Positions 9,170-16,022 of a DNA stretch of 64,000 bases are shown piece after piece. The translations under genes and the position numbers were made by a program. Under the pieces are notes generated by a model. The model searched no databases. It was not told the DNA's origin and saw only the letters and a program-made list of their open reading frames with translations. This DNA is from CAVQKZ01 sp963837325 (GTDB lineage Bacteria > Actinomycetota > Actinomycetes > Mycobacteriales > Jatrophihabitantaceae). The stretch is taken from NCBI GenBank assembly GCA_963837325.1, contig CAWIMV010000002.1, forward strand, positions 62,001 to 126,000. The letters run 5' to 3'. Each line of letters opens with the position of its first letter. Position 1 is the stretch's first letter.

Positions 9170-9514
9170 ATGGTTCGAGGTGTGGATGGCTTGACCGCGG
9201 ATCGAGCCCGCGCGTATCTCGTCGCCCTCGTGGTCTGGATCGGCGCAATCATTGCCGTGATTATCCGTTCTAGTGGGCATGAGCAAATCAGCAATCTGGG
9301 CGGCGGCCTTCAGCTCGTCGGCATGTTCGCGGCGTGCTGCGTGATCTGCGGCGTCGCATTTGTAGTCAGCCGGGACGTCGACGCCCGGTCCGCGACGTCA
9401 GCCGTCTCACCCATCCGACCGGACTACGTTCGATTGGCGATGCTGCGCACACGCCGCTGCTGGCTACTCCTCCTGGGATGCGGAGTGCCAGCGGCAATCC
9501 GGGCGCTTCGTTAA
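9170..9514 (+). CDS. Small multi-pass membrane protein, unknown
   Basis: A 114-residue protein with three hydrophobic segments: YLVALVVWIGAIIAVII (about 16-32), LVGMFAACCVICGVAFVV (about 49-66) and CWLLLLGCGVPAA near the C-terminus. No family is recognised. The start at ATG 9170 is uncertain because no good ribosome-binding site precedes it. Repeat copies lie on both sides (9083 and 9590). Confidence 0.5.
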   Translation: MVRGVDGLTADRARAYLVALVVWIGAIIAVIIRSSGHEQISNLGGGLQLVGMFAACCVICGVAFVVSRDVDARSATSAVSPIRPDYVRLAMLRTRRCWLLLLGCGVPAAIRALR

Positions 9515-9589
9515 TCACTCACCGACACCGCCGGCCGCATGCGCCGCGCATCTAGGGGATACGGGAACGCAATCACGTCGATCCGCTGC

Positions 9590-9609
9590 GCGGCATGTCC
9601 GGATGTTCG
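9590..9609 (+). repeat. Oriented intergenic repeat copy
   Basis: GCGGCATGTCCGGATGTTCG. It is nearly identical to the copy at 4408 and ends 1 base before the stop codon of the leftward gene. Confidence 0.75.
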
Positions 9610-9610
9610 T

Positions 9611-10098
9611 TCAGAACCGGAACTGATCGATGAGTCCGCCGCTGCCCGCGCAGGCGCGCCATAGGGATCCGTCGCTGTGCGTGAGACGCCAACGGTCGCT
9701 ATGACCCGCGATTGGGCACCGTGGAACCCCGCTCCGCTCGGGCACTTCCTCGTCCAGCCATTGGTCAAGGTTCCCGAACAGCGAGGGGACATCGGTTACC
9801 GGATTGGGCTCAGCCGAGTACATCTCGAAGGGACCACTCGCCTGCGCTGCCAGATCGATAGCCACAAACACGGCCTCGCGCTCCGTCACAGCTGTCACGG
9901 CTCGCGTGAGCTCTTGCGGTCCTATCAACGAGTCACACACGGCACGACGATTCGCACGTAGAGCCGCAGATCGATACCGGTTGGCTTGCTTGTCACGGTG
10001 CGGCGGTCTTCGGCCATGATGCGGAGGAACTCTCGACGCTCCTCCGAGGTCATCTCGCTCAAGCGCTTCCTGGCGGTCACACGGCATTTGTATCCCAT
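9611..10098 (-). pseudogene. Unknown soluble protein, frameshifted
   Basis: The 5' frame from ATG 10098 reads GYKCRVTARKRLSEMTSEER, then REFLRIMAEDRRTVTSKP and LYVRIVVP. Near 9950 it shifts to AVTAVTEREAVFVAIDLAA, then PSLFGNLDQWLDEEVPE, ending with SGGLIDQFRF at 9611. The composition is that of a real soluble alpha/beta protein, but I do not recognise a family. One indel joins the two frames, so it could be intact in the living genome. Confidence 0.45.
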
Positions 10099-10173
10099 GT
10101 CCGACGCGAAGTCGTGCCGTCGACGTGGACTTTGGGGCACCGATCGGCACATTGGCAGTTGAGCTCACCATCT

Positions 10174-10193
10174 GCGGCAAAGTCGGATGTTTG
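10174..10193 (+). repeat. Degenerate intergenic repeat copy
   Basis: GCGGCAAAGTCGGATGTTTG. CATG is replaced by CAAA, but the flanks CACCAT and GGATGTTT are kept. Confidence 0.5.
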
Positions 10194-10222
10194 ACAACTC
10201 GGGAACACTTGCCGTGTGAGAG

Positions 10223-10285
10223 CTGACGAGACCTACTCATCGACGATCCGATGGACAAAGATCATCTGTGATGAGTAGTCGTCAG
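10223..10285. repeat. Imperfect inverted repeat beside tRNA remnant
   Basis: CTGACGA plus CTACTCATC (10223-10241, with a 3-base bulge) pairs with GATGAGTAGTCGTCAG (10270-10285). That is 16 paired bases around a 28-base loop. It lies between the leftward unknown gene and the tRNA-Lys terminator. It could be a cruciform recombination or regulatory site. Confidence 0.5.
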
Positions 10286-10290
10286 ACTGG

Positions 10291-10310
10291 AAACCCCCGA
10301 AATTGCGGGG
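10291..10310 (-). terminator. Rho-independent terminator of tRNA-Lys remnant
   Basis: Read on the minus strand: CCCCG, loop CAATTT, CGGGG, then GTTT. It lies 9 bases beyond the CCA end of the tRNA fragment, the normal place for a tRNA terminator. Confidence 0.6.
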
Positions 10311-10318
10311 CTAGAGGG

Positions 10319-10364
10319 TGGTGCGCCGCCAGGGACTCGAACCCCGAACCCGCTGATTAAGAGA
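10319..10364 (-). pseudogene. 3' half of tRNA-Lys(CTT), probable attachment-site remnant
   Basis: The minus strand reads from the anticodon loop CTCTTAA (anticodon CTT), through ATCAG, a variable loop, the T-arm GGGTTCGAGTCCC and acceptor GGCGGCGC, to CCA. The 5' half (acceptor, D arm, 5' anticodon stem) is absent, and similarity stops at the 5' edge of the anticodon loop. A 3' tRNA fragment of this kind is what tyrosine-recombinase integrative elements leave at their distal end. An element would lie to the right of 10364, with the full tRNA further right. I find neither an integrase nor the full tRNA in the window. Confidence 0.75.
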
Positions 10365-10607
10365 GCGACGATGCGGGCCAGCCCTGCTGGGATGTCTGCA
10401 AACGCTGGACCGATCCCTGGACACGCTGTCATCCGTGGCGATGAACGCCGACGTTTCAATGACAGATTCATTGACAGCCCGGCCGATGTTGCGATGCGTG
10501 TCCGCCGAGAGCGTCAGCGATGCCGGGTCGAGGTGCGCCCCGACAAGGACCCATTGTCACGTCGCGACGGGTCTTCCTGCTCGCGCGTCCAAGACCGGCT
10601 AGAGGAC

Positions 10608-11105
10608 CTACTTACGTTCGAGTTCTTGACGGATCGCTGCTACCACGCGCCTGTTCTCGCCCCAGTCATACAACTGCGGGGACGCCGACTTCAGCGTCAC
10701 CGTCGACCCTTCGCCATTCGGCTTGGCCTCAATCTCGATGCGCTTCTTCCAGCTGAATACCGTCATGCCCGTCGTCAAGACGGCCCGCCCGGCCTCACCA
10801 TCGCGGATGGTCGGCCGCCATCCGCGCTTGCGCCATGCCAAGGCCGCGGCGGCGTCAACGACCTCCGCAACGGAACGGCCGACGACGAACTCCTCCGTCG
10901 CGGATCGGGAATGGCGCCAAAGCCAGGTCTCGAGCGGATCTCCTCGCCGGGCAAGCACCAACCCCGTGACGAGGACGAGCGCCATCCCGACCAGCACGCC
11001 GGTCGGACCGCCAAGATCAATGCCGCGGACCGCTGCCAGCGTCAGCCAGATGACCCCAGTCACGCACCCGCTGCGACAGTTACCACGAGATGACTTAGCG
11101 AGCAC
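10608..11105 (-). CDS. Membrane protein with C-terminal soluble domain, unknown
   Basis: A 165-residue protein. It has two closely spaced hydrophobic segments near the N-terminus (CVTGVIWLTLAAV and VLVGMALVLVTGLVLA) followed by a cytoplasmic domain with FVVGRSVAEVVDAAAALAW and SWKKRIEIEA. The start at GTG 11105 is given; GTG 11063 is possible. No family is recognised. It sits alone between the tRNA remnant and a repeat copy at 11161. Confidence 0.6.
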   Translation of the reverse strand: MLAKSSRGNCRSGCVTGVIWLTLAAVRGIDLGGPTGVLVGMALVLVTGLVLARRGDPLETWLWRHSRSATEEFVVGRSVAEVVDAAAALAWRKRGWRPTIRDGEAGRAVLTTGMTVFSWKKRIEIEAKPNGEGSTVTLKSASPQLYDWGENRRVVAAIRQELERK

Positions 11106-11160
11106 ACCGCCATCCTGCCGTCATCCAAAAGTGACGCAATGACTCGGCGTGCACCGGCTC

Positions 11161-11180
11161 GCGGCATGTGCGCGCGTTTC
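11161..11180 (+). repeat. Oriented intergenic repeat copy
   Basis: GCGGCATGTGCGCGCGTTTC, preceded by CACCGGCTC. AAAAGTGACG lies about 30 bases upstream, as it also does upstream of the copy at 14803. Confidence 0.75.
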
Positions 11181-11193
11181 GCTGATTCGATCC

Positions 11194-11414
11194 ATGGGCA
11201 TGCTCGGCCTCATGGGTCCACGCCCCCGATATCGCCTTCGTCCTCGGTCGGTTGGACTGCCTGCGTGGGGATGGGGTGTTGCCGCAGGTGCGGTCGTACT
11301 CGGCCTCGTTGGTATGTTGCTAGCCGTGCAGGGTGTGACGCCTATAGGCGGGTCTTCGCCGCGCTGGCCGGCATGCTGATGGGGATCTGCGTGCTAAGTC
11401 GGATCGGCGACTGA
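11194..11414 (+). pseudogene. Very small two-helix membrane protein, frameshifted
   Basis: From ATG 11194 the reading is GMLGLMGPRPRYRLRP followed by a helix, WGWGVAAGAVVLGLVGMLLAV. It shifts frame near 11345 and continues as VFAALAGMLMGICVLSRIGD to the stop at 11414. The result would be about 72 residues with two helices. No family is recognised. It lies between two repeat copies and may be intact if the indel is an error. Confidence 0.35.
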
Positions 11415-11488
11415 CCACCGATAGCAGCACGGTCAGCTCATCACGCCCGTTGGTTATCCTCGCCACTCGGCGTGAGTGACCGCGGATT

Positions 11489-11498
11489 GCGGCATGAG
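11489..11498 (+). repeat. Intergenic repeat, left half, split by IS110
   Basis: GCGGCATGAG, preceded by GCGGATT. Its right half, CGTGCGTTCGCGG, resumes at 13022. Joined, they give a perfect repeat copy with the core AG (CT on the other strand). Confidence 0.85.
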
Positions 11499-11508
11499 TA
11501 GCCCTGTG

Positions 11509-12738
11509 TCAAGCCGTTGCGGCGAGAACCCTTTGCAGGGCGTGATGTTTGGCCGGGTCGTAGGGGACGTTGTCTTGCCAGCAGCGCCAGATGATGTGTA
11601 GCCAAGCGCGGGCGAGGATGCGGACGGCGTGCGGGTGGTCGTGGTTGCGGGCGCGGGCTTTGGCGTAGAGGTCGGCGGCCCAGGGGTTGGCGTGGTGGGA
11701 GTCGCCGGCGAAGTCGATGACTGCTCCGCGGAGTTGTTTGTCGACGGCCCAGCGGAACGCGACGATCTTGACTTTGCCGGATTGTCTGGTCGATGGTGCT
11801 GCGCCGGCCAGGCAGACCAGAGATTCCGGGGTGGGGTAGCGGCCGCGTGCGTCACCGATCTCGGCGAGCAATCTGGCCGCGCGCACGATGCCCGAGCGGG
11901 GCAGCGAGGTGAAGATCGCCGCGTCGGGATGGTTCGCGAGCTGCTCGGCGATCTCGTCGTCCAGCGCGTCGATCTGTCCTCGTAGCGCGGTCAGCGTCGC
12001 GACCAGCGCCAAGGTGATGTTTGCGCGGGCGACGGCCTGCTGACCGGTGGTGCCGCGCGGAGCGCCGTCCAGGTGTGCCCAGAGCCGGTCCAGGTTGCGG
12101 ATGTGGTTGTAGGCCATGCCGCGCAGCCACTTCTCGAGGCGTGCTGGTGAGAGCCAATCAGCCTTGTCCTGGTTGGGGAATCGGCGCAGGAAGGCCAGGG
12201 TGATGTTGCTGTCGATGTCGCGGAACAGGTCGATCACGCCGGGCAGCGTGATCTGCAAGTGCGCACGCAGTTGGTTGGCGACCGCGACCCGGGTGGTGAC
12301 AAGATCTTGCCGTGCCCGCACGGTCATCCGCAGCGTGACGGTCTGGTCGGAGTCGCGGGTCAGCGGACGTAGCCTGGCCCGGTCGGTGCGCAGCACGTCG
12401 GCCAGGACGTAGGCGTCGAACCGATCGTCCTTGTTGCCGGCCTGCCCATAACGCGAGCGTAGATTCTTGATCTGGTTCGGCGCGATCACGAACACCGCCA
12501 AGCCGGCCTCGAGCAGCGCATCGACGACCGGCCCGTCGGGACGCTCGATCGCCACCTCCACCACGCCCGCCCGGTGCAGCCGGGTCACCAACCGGCGCAG
12601 GTCCGCGGCGCGGTGTTCGACGCTGAACCGGTCACACTGCATCCCGCCGGCATCCACGATCGAGACCGCGTGATCGGCGCTGGCCCAATCGAGGCCCGCG
12701 GTGACTCGACCAACGTGGTGCTCTTGTTCGACACTCAT
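11509..12738 (-). CDS. IS110-family transposase (bridge-RNA-guided recombinase)
   Basis: A 409-residue full-length DEDD-serine recombinase. ATG 12738 is chosen over upstream starts because GAGGAAGGG lies just before it and the family begins about 15 residues ahead of the first motif. The RuvC-like domain shows AGLDWASADHAVSIVD (Asp), VEVAIERPDGPVVDALL (Glu) and GNKDDRFDAYVLADVLRTD (Asp pair). The C-terminal Tnp domain shows FTSLPRSGIVRAARLLAEIGD and LAGAAPSTRQSG with the candidate catalytic Ser, ending in IIWRCWQDNVPYDP. No frameshift is present. The family excises as a circle and integrates using a guide RNA from the element's 5' noncoding end, and that RNA can be read here (12785-12975). 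The right end lies only about 11 bases past the stop codon. Confidence 0.95.
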   Translation of the reverse strand: MSVEQEHHVGRVTAGLDWASADHAVSIVDAGGMQCDRFSVEHRAADLRRLVTRLHRAGVVEVAIERPDGPVVDALLEAGLAVFVIAPNQIKNLRSRYGQAGNKDDRFDAYVLADVLRTDRARLRPLTRDSDQTVTLRMTVRARQDLVTTRVAVANQLRAHLQITLPGVIDLFRDIDSNITLAFLRRFPNQDKADWLSPARLEKWLRGMAYNHIRNLDRLWAHLDGAPRGTTGQQAVARANITLALVATLTALRGQIDALDDEIAEQLANHPDAAIFTSLPRSGIVRAARLLAEIGDARGRYPTPESLVCLAGAAPSTRQSGKVKIVAFRWAVDKQLRGAVIDFAGDSHHANPWAADLYAKARARNHDHPHAVRILARAWLHIIWRCWQDNVPYDPAKHHALQRVLAATA

Positions 12739-12784
12739 GCATGTCCCTTCCTCGCTGTTGCAGCAGCAGGTTGGGCACCCGACG

Positions 12785-12975
12785 GTTCCGGGACACGACT
12801 GCCGGTCGCTCACTGATCGGCGCTCTGGTGGCGCTCAGCCCTGTCGCCAGTCACGCGTGTCCTGGGCCGCCGGGCCCCGCGGAACTCATGCAGGACCTCC
12901 CTCGATCACGCGTGCGTGGCGATGACCCGACGGGAACCAGGTGCCACCGACCGCACCCCGCGATCGGCACCCACA
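12785..12975 (-). ncRNA. Candidate bridge RNA of the IS110 element
   Basis: Read on the minus strand, the order is as follows. A 5' hairpin GGTGCC...GGCACC lies at 12971-12940. A target loop is closed by GTCGGGTC/GGCCCGGC (12931-12924 with 12876-12869). It carries left guide ACGCACGC (12917-12910), identical to target-left, and right guide GCATGAG (12891-12885), complementary to target-right. A donor loop is closed by GGACAC/GTGTCC plus GACTG/CAGTC. It carries left guide ACAGGGCT (12844-12837), identical to the right end of the element (11507-11500), and right guide CAGTGAG (12815-12809), complementary to the left end CTCACTG. The order and sense of all four guides follow the IS621 bridge-RNA plan. 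The transcript ends are estimates. Confidence 0.85.
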
Positions 12976-13019
12976 CCGTCTCGCGAACCACGGCCAGCAC
13001 TAGGGAGGTTGGACCAGTG

Positions 13020-13034
13020 AGCGTGCGTTCGCGG
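13020..13034 (+). repeat. Intergenic repeat, right half, split by IS110
   Basis: AGCGTGCGTTCGCGG. It is the continuation of the left half at 11489-11498. Confidence 0.85.
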
Positions 13035-13137
13035 CCAAGCGCCGAAACCTATGAAGCTCGCCGGGCTGCGGCCCACGCACAGGTCACACGCACTCACTCG
13101 TCGCGGAATCCGGCCTGCAGGATCATCAGGTCTTCGC

Positions 13138-13512
13138 TCAGCTGGACGCCGACGCGGTGTCGCTGGCCACCGCGGACGTGGCGCAGGACTTGGCGTCCGC
13201 CTCGGCCTTGTTCGCTGATCCCTTGGACTTGCCGCCGACGTCGTTGAGGTTCATCTTGCCGTCGACGTACTTCTTCAGATCGGACCCGCTGGCGTCCTTC
13301 TTCAGCGCCTTCGCGATGCAGTCCACCAACTGGGTAGCGACCTTGCCCTTGGTGCCGCCCTGCTGGATCACGGACTGAATGGTCGGCTCGCTCTTGAGTT
13401 TCGCGGCCAGTTGGCTCTGGCTGACTGAACTGCTCCCGCTGCTGCTGCACGCTGCCAGAAACAGAACCGCGGCGACGGCGGTGATCTTGAACGGCCCACG
13501 TTTGCGCGGCAT
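13138..13512 (-). CDS. Small lipoprotein, unknown
   Basis: A 124-residue secreted lipoprotein with signal peptide KRGPFKITAVAAVLFLAAC, the lipobox Cys followed by a Ser/Gly linker (SSSGSSSVSQSQ). The mature part has LKSEPTIQSVIQQGGTKG and LVDCIAKALKKDASG, a Lys- and Asp-rich helical domain with two further Cys that may form a disulphide. The organisation resembles short actinobacterial lipoproteins in which a Cys pair braces a helical domain. No function is recognised. The start ATG 13512 lies within GCGGCATG (13506-13513), which could be chance or a repeat copy. Confidence 0.8.
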   Translation of the reverse strand: MPRKRGPFKITAVAAVLFLAACSSSGSSSVSQSQLAAKLKSEPTIQSVIQQGGTKGKVATQLVDCIAKALKKDASGSDLKKYVDGKMNLNDVGGKSKGSANKAEADAKSCATSAVASDTASASS

Positions 13513-13806
13513 GGATACCCCGATCGGTTGGTAGCCTGCAACGCTTTTGCACGCTTGCCCGCACCGCGGGCACTGAGGGCGGGTCCCAAGACGTAATCGC
13601 CCATCTGATCTTGCGGTTATGCCCAGATCAACACGCTCCTAACCCAATTCCGGCGACCACCGTCCACGAGCGCGGTTCACCCAGCGCTGTTGTTTCAGGG
13701 CTCGGTCAATCACCGCTACGTCGCCGACTCCGCCGTCAGCCGGAGGAGCGCTCGGTGAGCCGTTAGAGGGTTTGGTCGAGCGTGAGGCGGACTTTGTCAT
13801 CGGGCG

Positions 13807-14721
13807 ATGTATTGCCCTACCTGCGAGACTCGGGCTGTGTTCTGTGATGTCGATGCCGTCGTGCTTGTGGGCGAACGGCGTGTCGAATATTGCCTGTACA
13901 ACCGGGGAGCGGGTCGGCCGGTCGTCTTTCAGTACGGCACTCCGGGGACTCGGTGGCTTTCGCCGCTACTCGTCGATGCGGCTCGGTCCGCGGACTGCGA
14001 ACTACTTGTGATCGACCGCCCGGGCTACGGGACGACGAGTCGTCGGCCCGGTCGGCGGGTCGTGGACGTCGTTGACGACGTGCGCATGGTGGCTGACACA
14101 TTGAAGTGGCACCAGTTCGCGGTGTGGGGCGGTTCGGGCGGCGCGCCACATGCGTTGGCGATCGCCGCCCAGCTGCCGGACCGAGTCATCGCATGCGCGA
14201 GCGTGGTTGGCCTGGCTCCTCACGCTGCGCCCGGCCTGGATTGGTACGCCGGGATGTCGCCAGGCAACGTCGAAGAGTTCCGCGCAGCGGCGCAGGGCGA
14301 GCCTGCCTACCGCCCGATTGTGGAGCGACTCGCCGCAGAGGCGATGAGCAGCGTCGCGGCTGGCGGCTTGCAAGTAGTAGGTGATCACGACCTGCCGGAA
14401 AGTGATCGGCAGGAACTCGCAGCCCGACAGCAGGAGGACGGCTACCTCGAACGCATGGAGTTGACCTATCGGCACGGCGTGGACGGATGGATCGATGACT
14501 GCATCGCGCTGACACGCCCGTGGGGCTTCGAGCTGTCCGCGATCACAATTCCGACCAGCGTCTGGTACGGATCCACCGACGTGCTGGCATCCCGGGAACA
14601 TCACGAGTATCTGCACGCCGCCATCCCCGCCGCACAACTGCACGAGCTGCCCGGAGGACACCTCCTCGGCGGAGACGACCTCGCGCGGATCTACGGCTCG
14701 CTCAGCACGACCGCCAACTGA
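13807..14721 (+). CDS. Alpha/beta-fold hydrolase
   Basis: A 304-residue alpha/beta hydrolase. The oxyanion region is FQYGTPGTRWL, the nucleophile elbow is VWGGSGGAPHAL (Ser of GxSxG at about residue 108), and VWYGSTDVLASREHH carries the acid. The catalytic His is in LPGGHLLGGDD near the C-terminus. The family covers esterases, peptidases and haloperoxidase-like enzymes, and the substrate cannot be told. ATG 13807 is the longest start; GTG 13837 is possible and would remove a Cys-rich N-terminus that does not look native. It is a single-gene unit followed by the repeat copy at 14803. Confidence 0.88.
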   Translation: MYCPTCETRAVFCDVDAVVLVGERRVEYCLYNRGAGRPVVFQYGTPGTRWLSPLLVDAARSADCELLVIDRPGYGTTSRRPGRRVVDVVDDVRMVADTLKWHQFAVWGGSGGAPHALAIAAQLPDRVIACASVVGLAPHAAPGLDWYAGMSPGNVEEFRAAAQGEPAYRPIVERLAAEAMSSVAAGGLQVVGDHDLPESDRQELAARQQEDGYLERMELTYRHGVDGWIDDCIALTRPWGFELSAITIPTSVWYGSTDVLASREHHEYLHAAIPAAQLHELPGGHLLGGDDLARIYGSLSTTAN

Positions 14722-14802
14722 GTTCGCCACGCAAAAGTGACGGTGCCGCCCTCAGAAGTGGCTGCAGCTGAACCCGTTCATCGACATCCGAGCGCACTAT
14801 CG

Positions 14803-14822
14803 GCGGCATGTCGCCCGTTGCT
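14803..14822 (+). repeat. Oriented intergenic repeat copy
   Basis: GCGGCATGTCGCCCGTTGCT, preceded by GCGCACTATCG. It lies between convergent genes; AAAAGTGACGG lies about 70 bases upstream. Confidence 0.7.
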
Positions 14823-14875
14823 GGATTGACTAACGTCGCAGGCCACAGGCGCGCAAAGGCGCCGTGCGGAACCCG

Positions 14876-15058
14876 TCAATCCTTGTGTTCCTCTTCGTAC
14901 TCTTCGCGGACCTCATGGGCGATTTCTTCCTGGTCCTCGCCTGCTTGCACCAGGTCTTCATCGCCTATCGCGTGCCCGGCCACTTCTTTGACCTTGCCAA
15001 CAACGACGTTCTCCCACGTCGCGGGCGCCTCGGGGACCTCGTCATCACGGTCTGCCAT
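14876..15058 (-). CDS. CsbD-like small acidic stress protein
   Basis: A 60-residue, strongly acidic protein. NVVVGKVKEVAGHAIGDEDL followed by EDQEEIAHEVREEYEEEHKD matches the CsbD/microaggregate-binding-protein type, where the GKVKEVAG block is diagnostic. In other bacteria these are abundant stationary-phase or general-stress proteins of unclear biochemical role. It is encoded alone, convergent with the hydrolase gene, and the start is ATG 15058. Confidence 0.75.
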   Translation of the reverse strand: MADRDDEVPEAPATWENVVVGKVKEVAGHAIGDEDLVQAGEDQEEIAHEVREEYEEEHKD

Positions 15059-15169
15059 AACCCGAGGCTAGCCCGCGTAGGCCAGCCCTACAGGGCGGCG
15101 GACCGCGATGGCCCCCGGATAAACCGGGCGGCCGGCTATCAAGTAGTTGTGGTCGATCCGCATCCGCTG

Positions 15170-15970
15170 TCAGTCCGCTGCTTTGCGTCCGACGAGATGG
15201 AACACGCGGCTGAGTTGGCGGTAGGGGTCTCGTCGACTGGCTTCGAGTTCGACCGCGGCCGTCGCCGCAACCTGGGATGAGTCGGTTGGATCGAGGTGGA
15301 CTCCGCTGAATTCGAGCCAGTCGATGAACAGCCATACGCCGTACCACCGTTCCGGCTGGACCCCGCCGCTTTGCAGGAGCTCACTGACCTCCTCTACCGT
15401 GTCGGCTCGCCCCCGCACACCCAGCACCCCGATCCCGGTCCGGGTATCGAATGCCGCGAGGGCGTCGTCCCAGCGCCGTTCCAATGCGGGTTGCACCGCC
15501 GTCGTCTTGGCATTACCCGTCATGATCGAGACCACGCCTCCGGCGGCGACGCACCGGCACAGTTGGGCAACCATCGGCGCGGCTTGCTCCAGATAGCCGA
15601 GCACGCCGTGGCACAACACGGCAGCAAAGCGGCGCCCGTGCACTGCGCCGTCGGCGTTCTCACCGTCGGCCTGCAGCAGGGTTGTCCGTCGCTGAGTGTC
15701 AGCCGATAGGCGCTGCAGCCGTTGTTGGGCTTTGTCCAGCATGGCCGGCGAGGAGTCCAGGAGAGTGACGTCGTAGCCGGCCTGGGCCAGCGGGAACGAC
15801 TGATGGCCGGCGCCGCCGCCCACATCGAGCACCGGCGCTGGCGGGGGCGGCAGATGCTCGAGCAGCTGCTGGTGCATCACGTAGGTGCGCACGTACCCCT
15901 TCACCGTGGCGTAGGCCTCGTCGGCGAAGCGATCGGCCAAGCTTGAGCTGGTCCAGGGATCTTCGGTCAC
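15170..15970 (-). CDS. SAM-dependent class I methyltransferase
   Basis: A 266-residue enzyme with a Rossmann methyltransferase domain. Motif I is APVLDVGGGAGHQSFPLAQ, motif II is YDVTLLDSSPAML, and the post-I/IV segment is FAAVLCHGVLGYLEQ. The C-terminal WLFIDWLEFSG and YRQLSRVFHLVGRK resemble the SmtA/CmoM group of tRNA or small-molecule methyltransferases, but the substrate is not clear. The start is GTG 15970. It is transcribed divergently from a TetR gene, and the heptamer array in the short gap between them suggests the regulator controls both. Confidence 0.88.
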   Translation of the reverse strand: MTEDPWTSSSLADRFADEAYATVKGYVRTYVMHQQLLEHLPPPPAPVLDVGGGAGHQSFPLAQAGYDVTLLDSSPAMLDKAQQRLQRLSADTQRRTTLLQADGENADGAVHGRRFAAVLCHGVLGYLEQAAPMVAQLCRCVAAGGVVSIMTGNAKTTAVQPALERRWDDALAAFDTRTGIGVLGVRGRADTVEEVSELLQSGGVQPERWYGVWLFIDWLEFSGVHLDPTDSSQVAATAAVELEASRRDPYRQLSRVFHLVGRKAAD

Positions 15971-15983
15971 CTCGCCATCATAA

Positions 15984-16011
15984 GTTAGTAGTTAGTAGTT
16001 AGTAACTAGTA
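15984..16011. promoter_or_regulatory. Tandem heptamer array, likely TetR operator
   Basis: Three exact GTTAGTA heptamers in tandem (15984-16004) are followed by ACTAGTA (16005-16011). They fill most of the gap between the methyltransferase start (15970) and the TetR start (16023). This is the only AT-rich patch nearby. It probably also contains the promoters. Confidence 0.7.
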
Positions 16012-16022
16012 ATGTGATTTGT

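Larger units (their letters stand above)
11499..13021 (-). mobile_element. Intact IS110-family element with bridge RNA
   Basis: The element is about 1.52 kb, with the transposase on the minus strand. Both junctions carry TGAG (11495-11498 and 13018-13021), consistent with the single CT core used by IS621-type elements. Read on the minus strand, the order is target-left, CT, left end CACTGGTCC, noncoding RNA, transposase, right end CAGGGCTA, CT, target-right CATGCCGC. Removing the element restores a canonical copy of the dispersed repeat. There are no terminal inverted repeats and no longer duplication, as expected for this family. Confidence 0.88.

Noticed and set aside
10371..11093. Long open frame opposite the membrane-protein gene
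   Set aside because: Its composition is that of an antisense shadow and it begins inside the tRNA remnant. The opposite frame has membrane helices and a better start.
13506..13513. GCGGCATG at the start codon of the lipoprotein gene
   Set aside because: An exact octamer, but the flanks do not match the repeat and it is explained by the Met-Pro-Arg codons on the minus strand.
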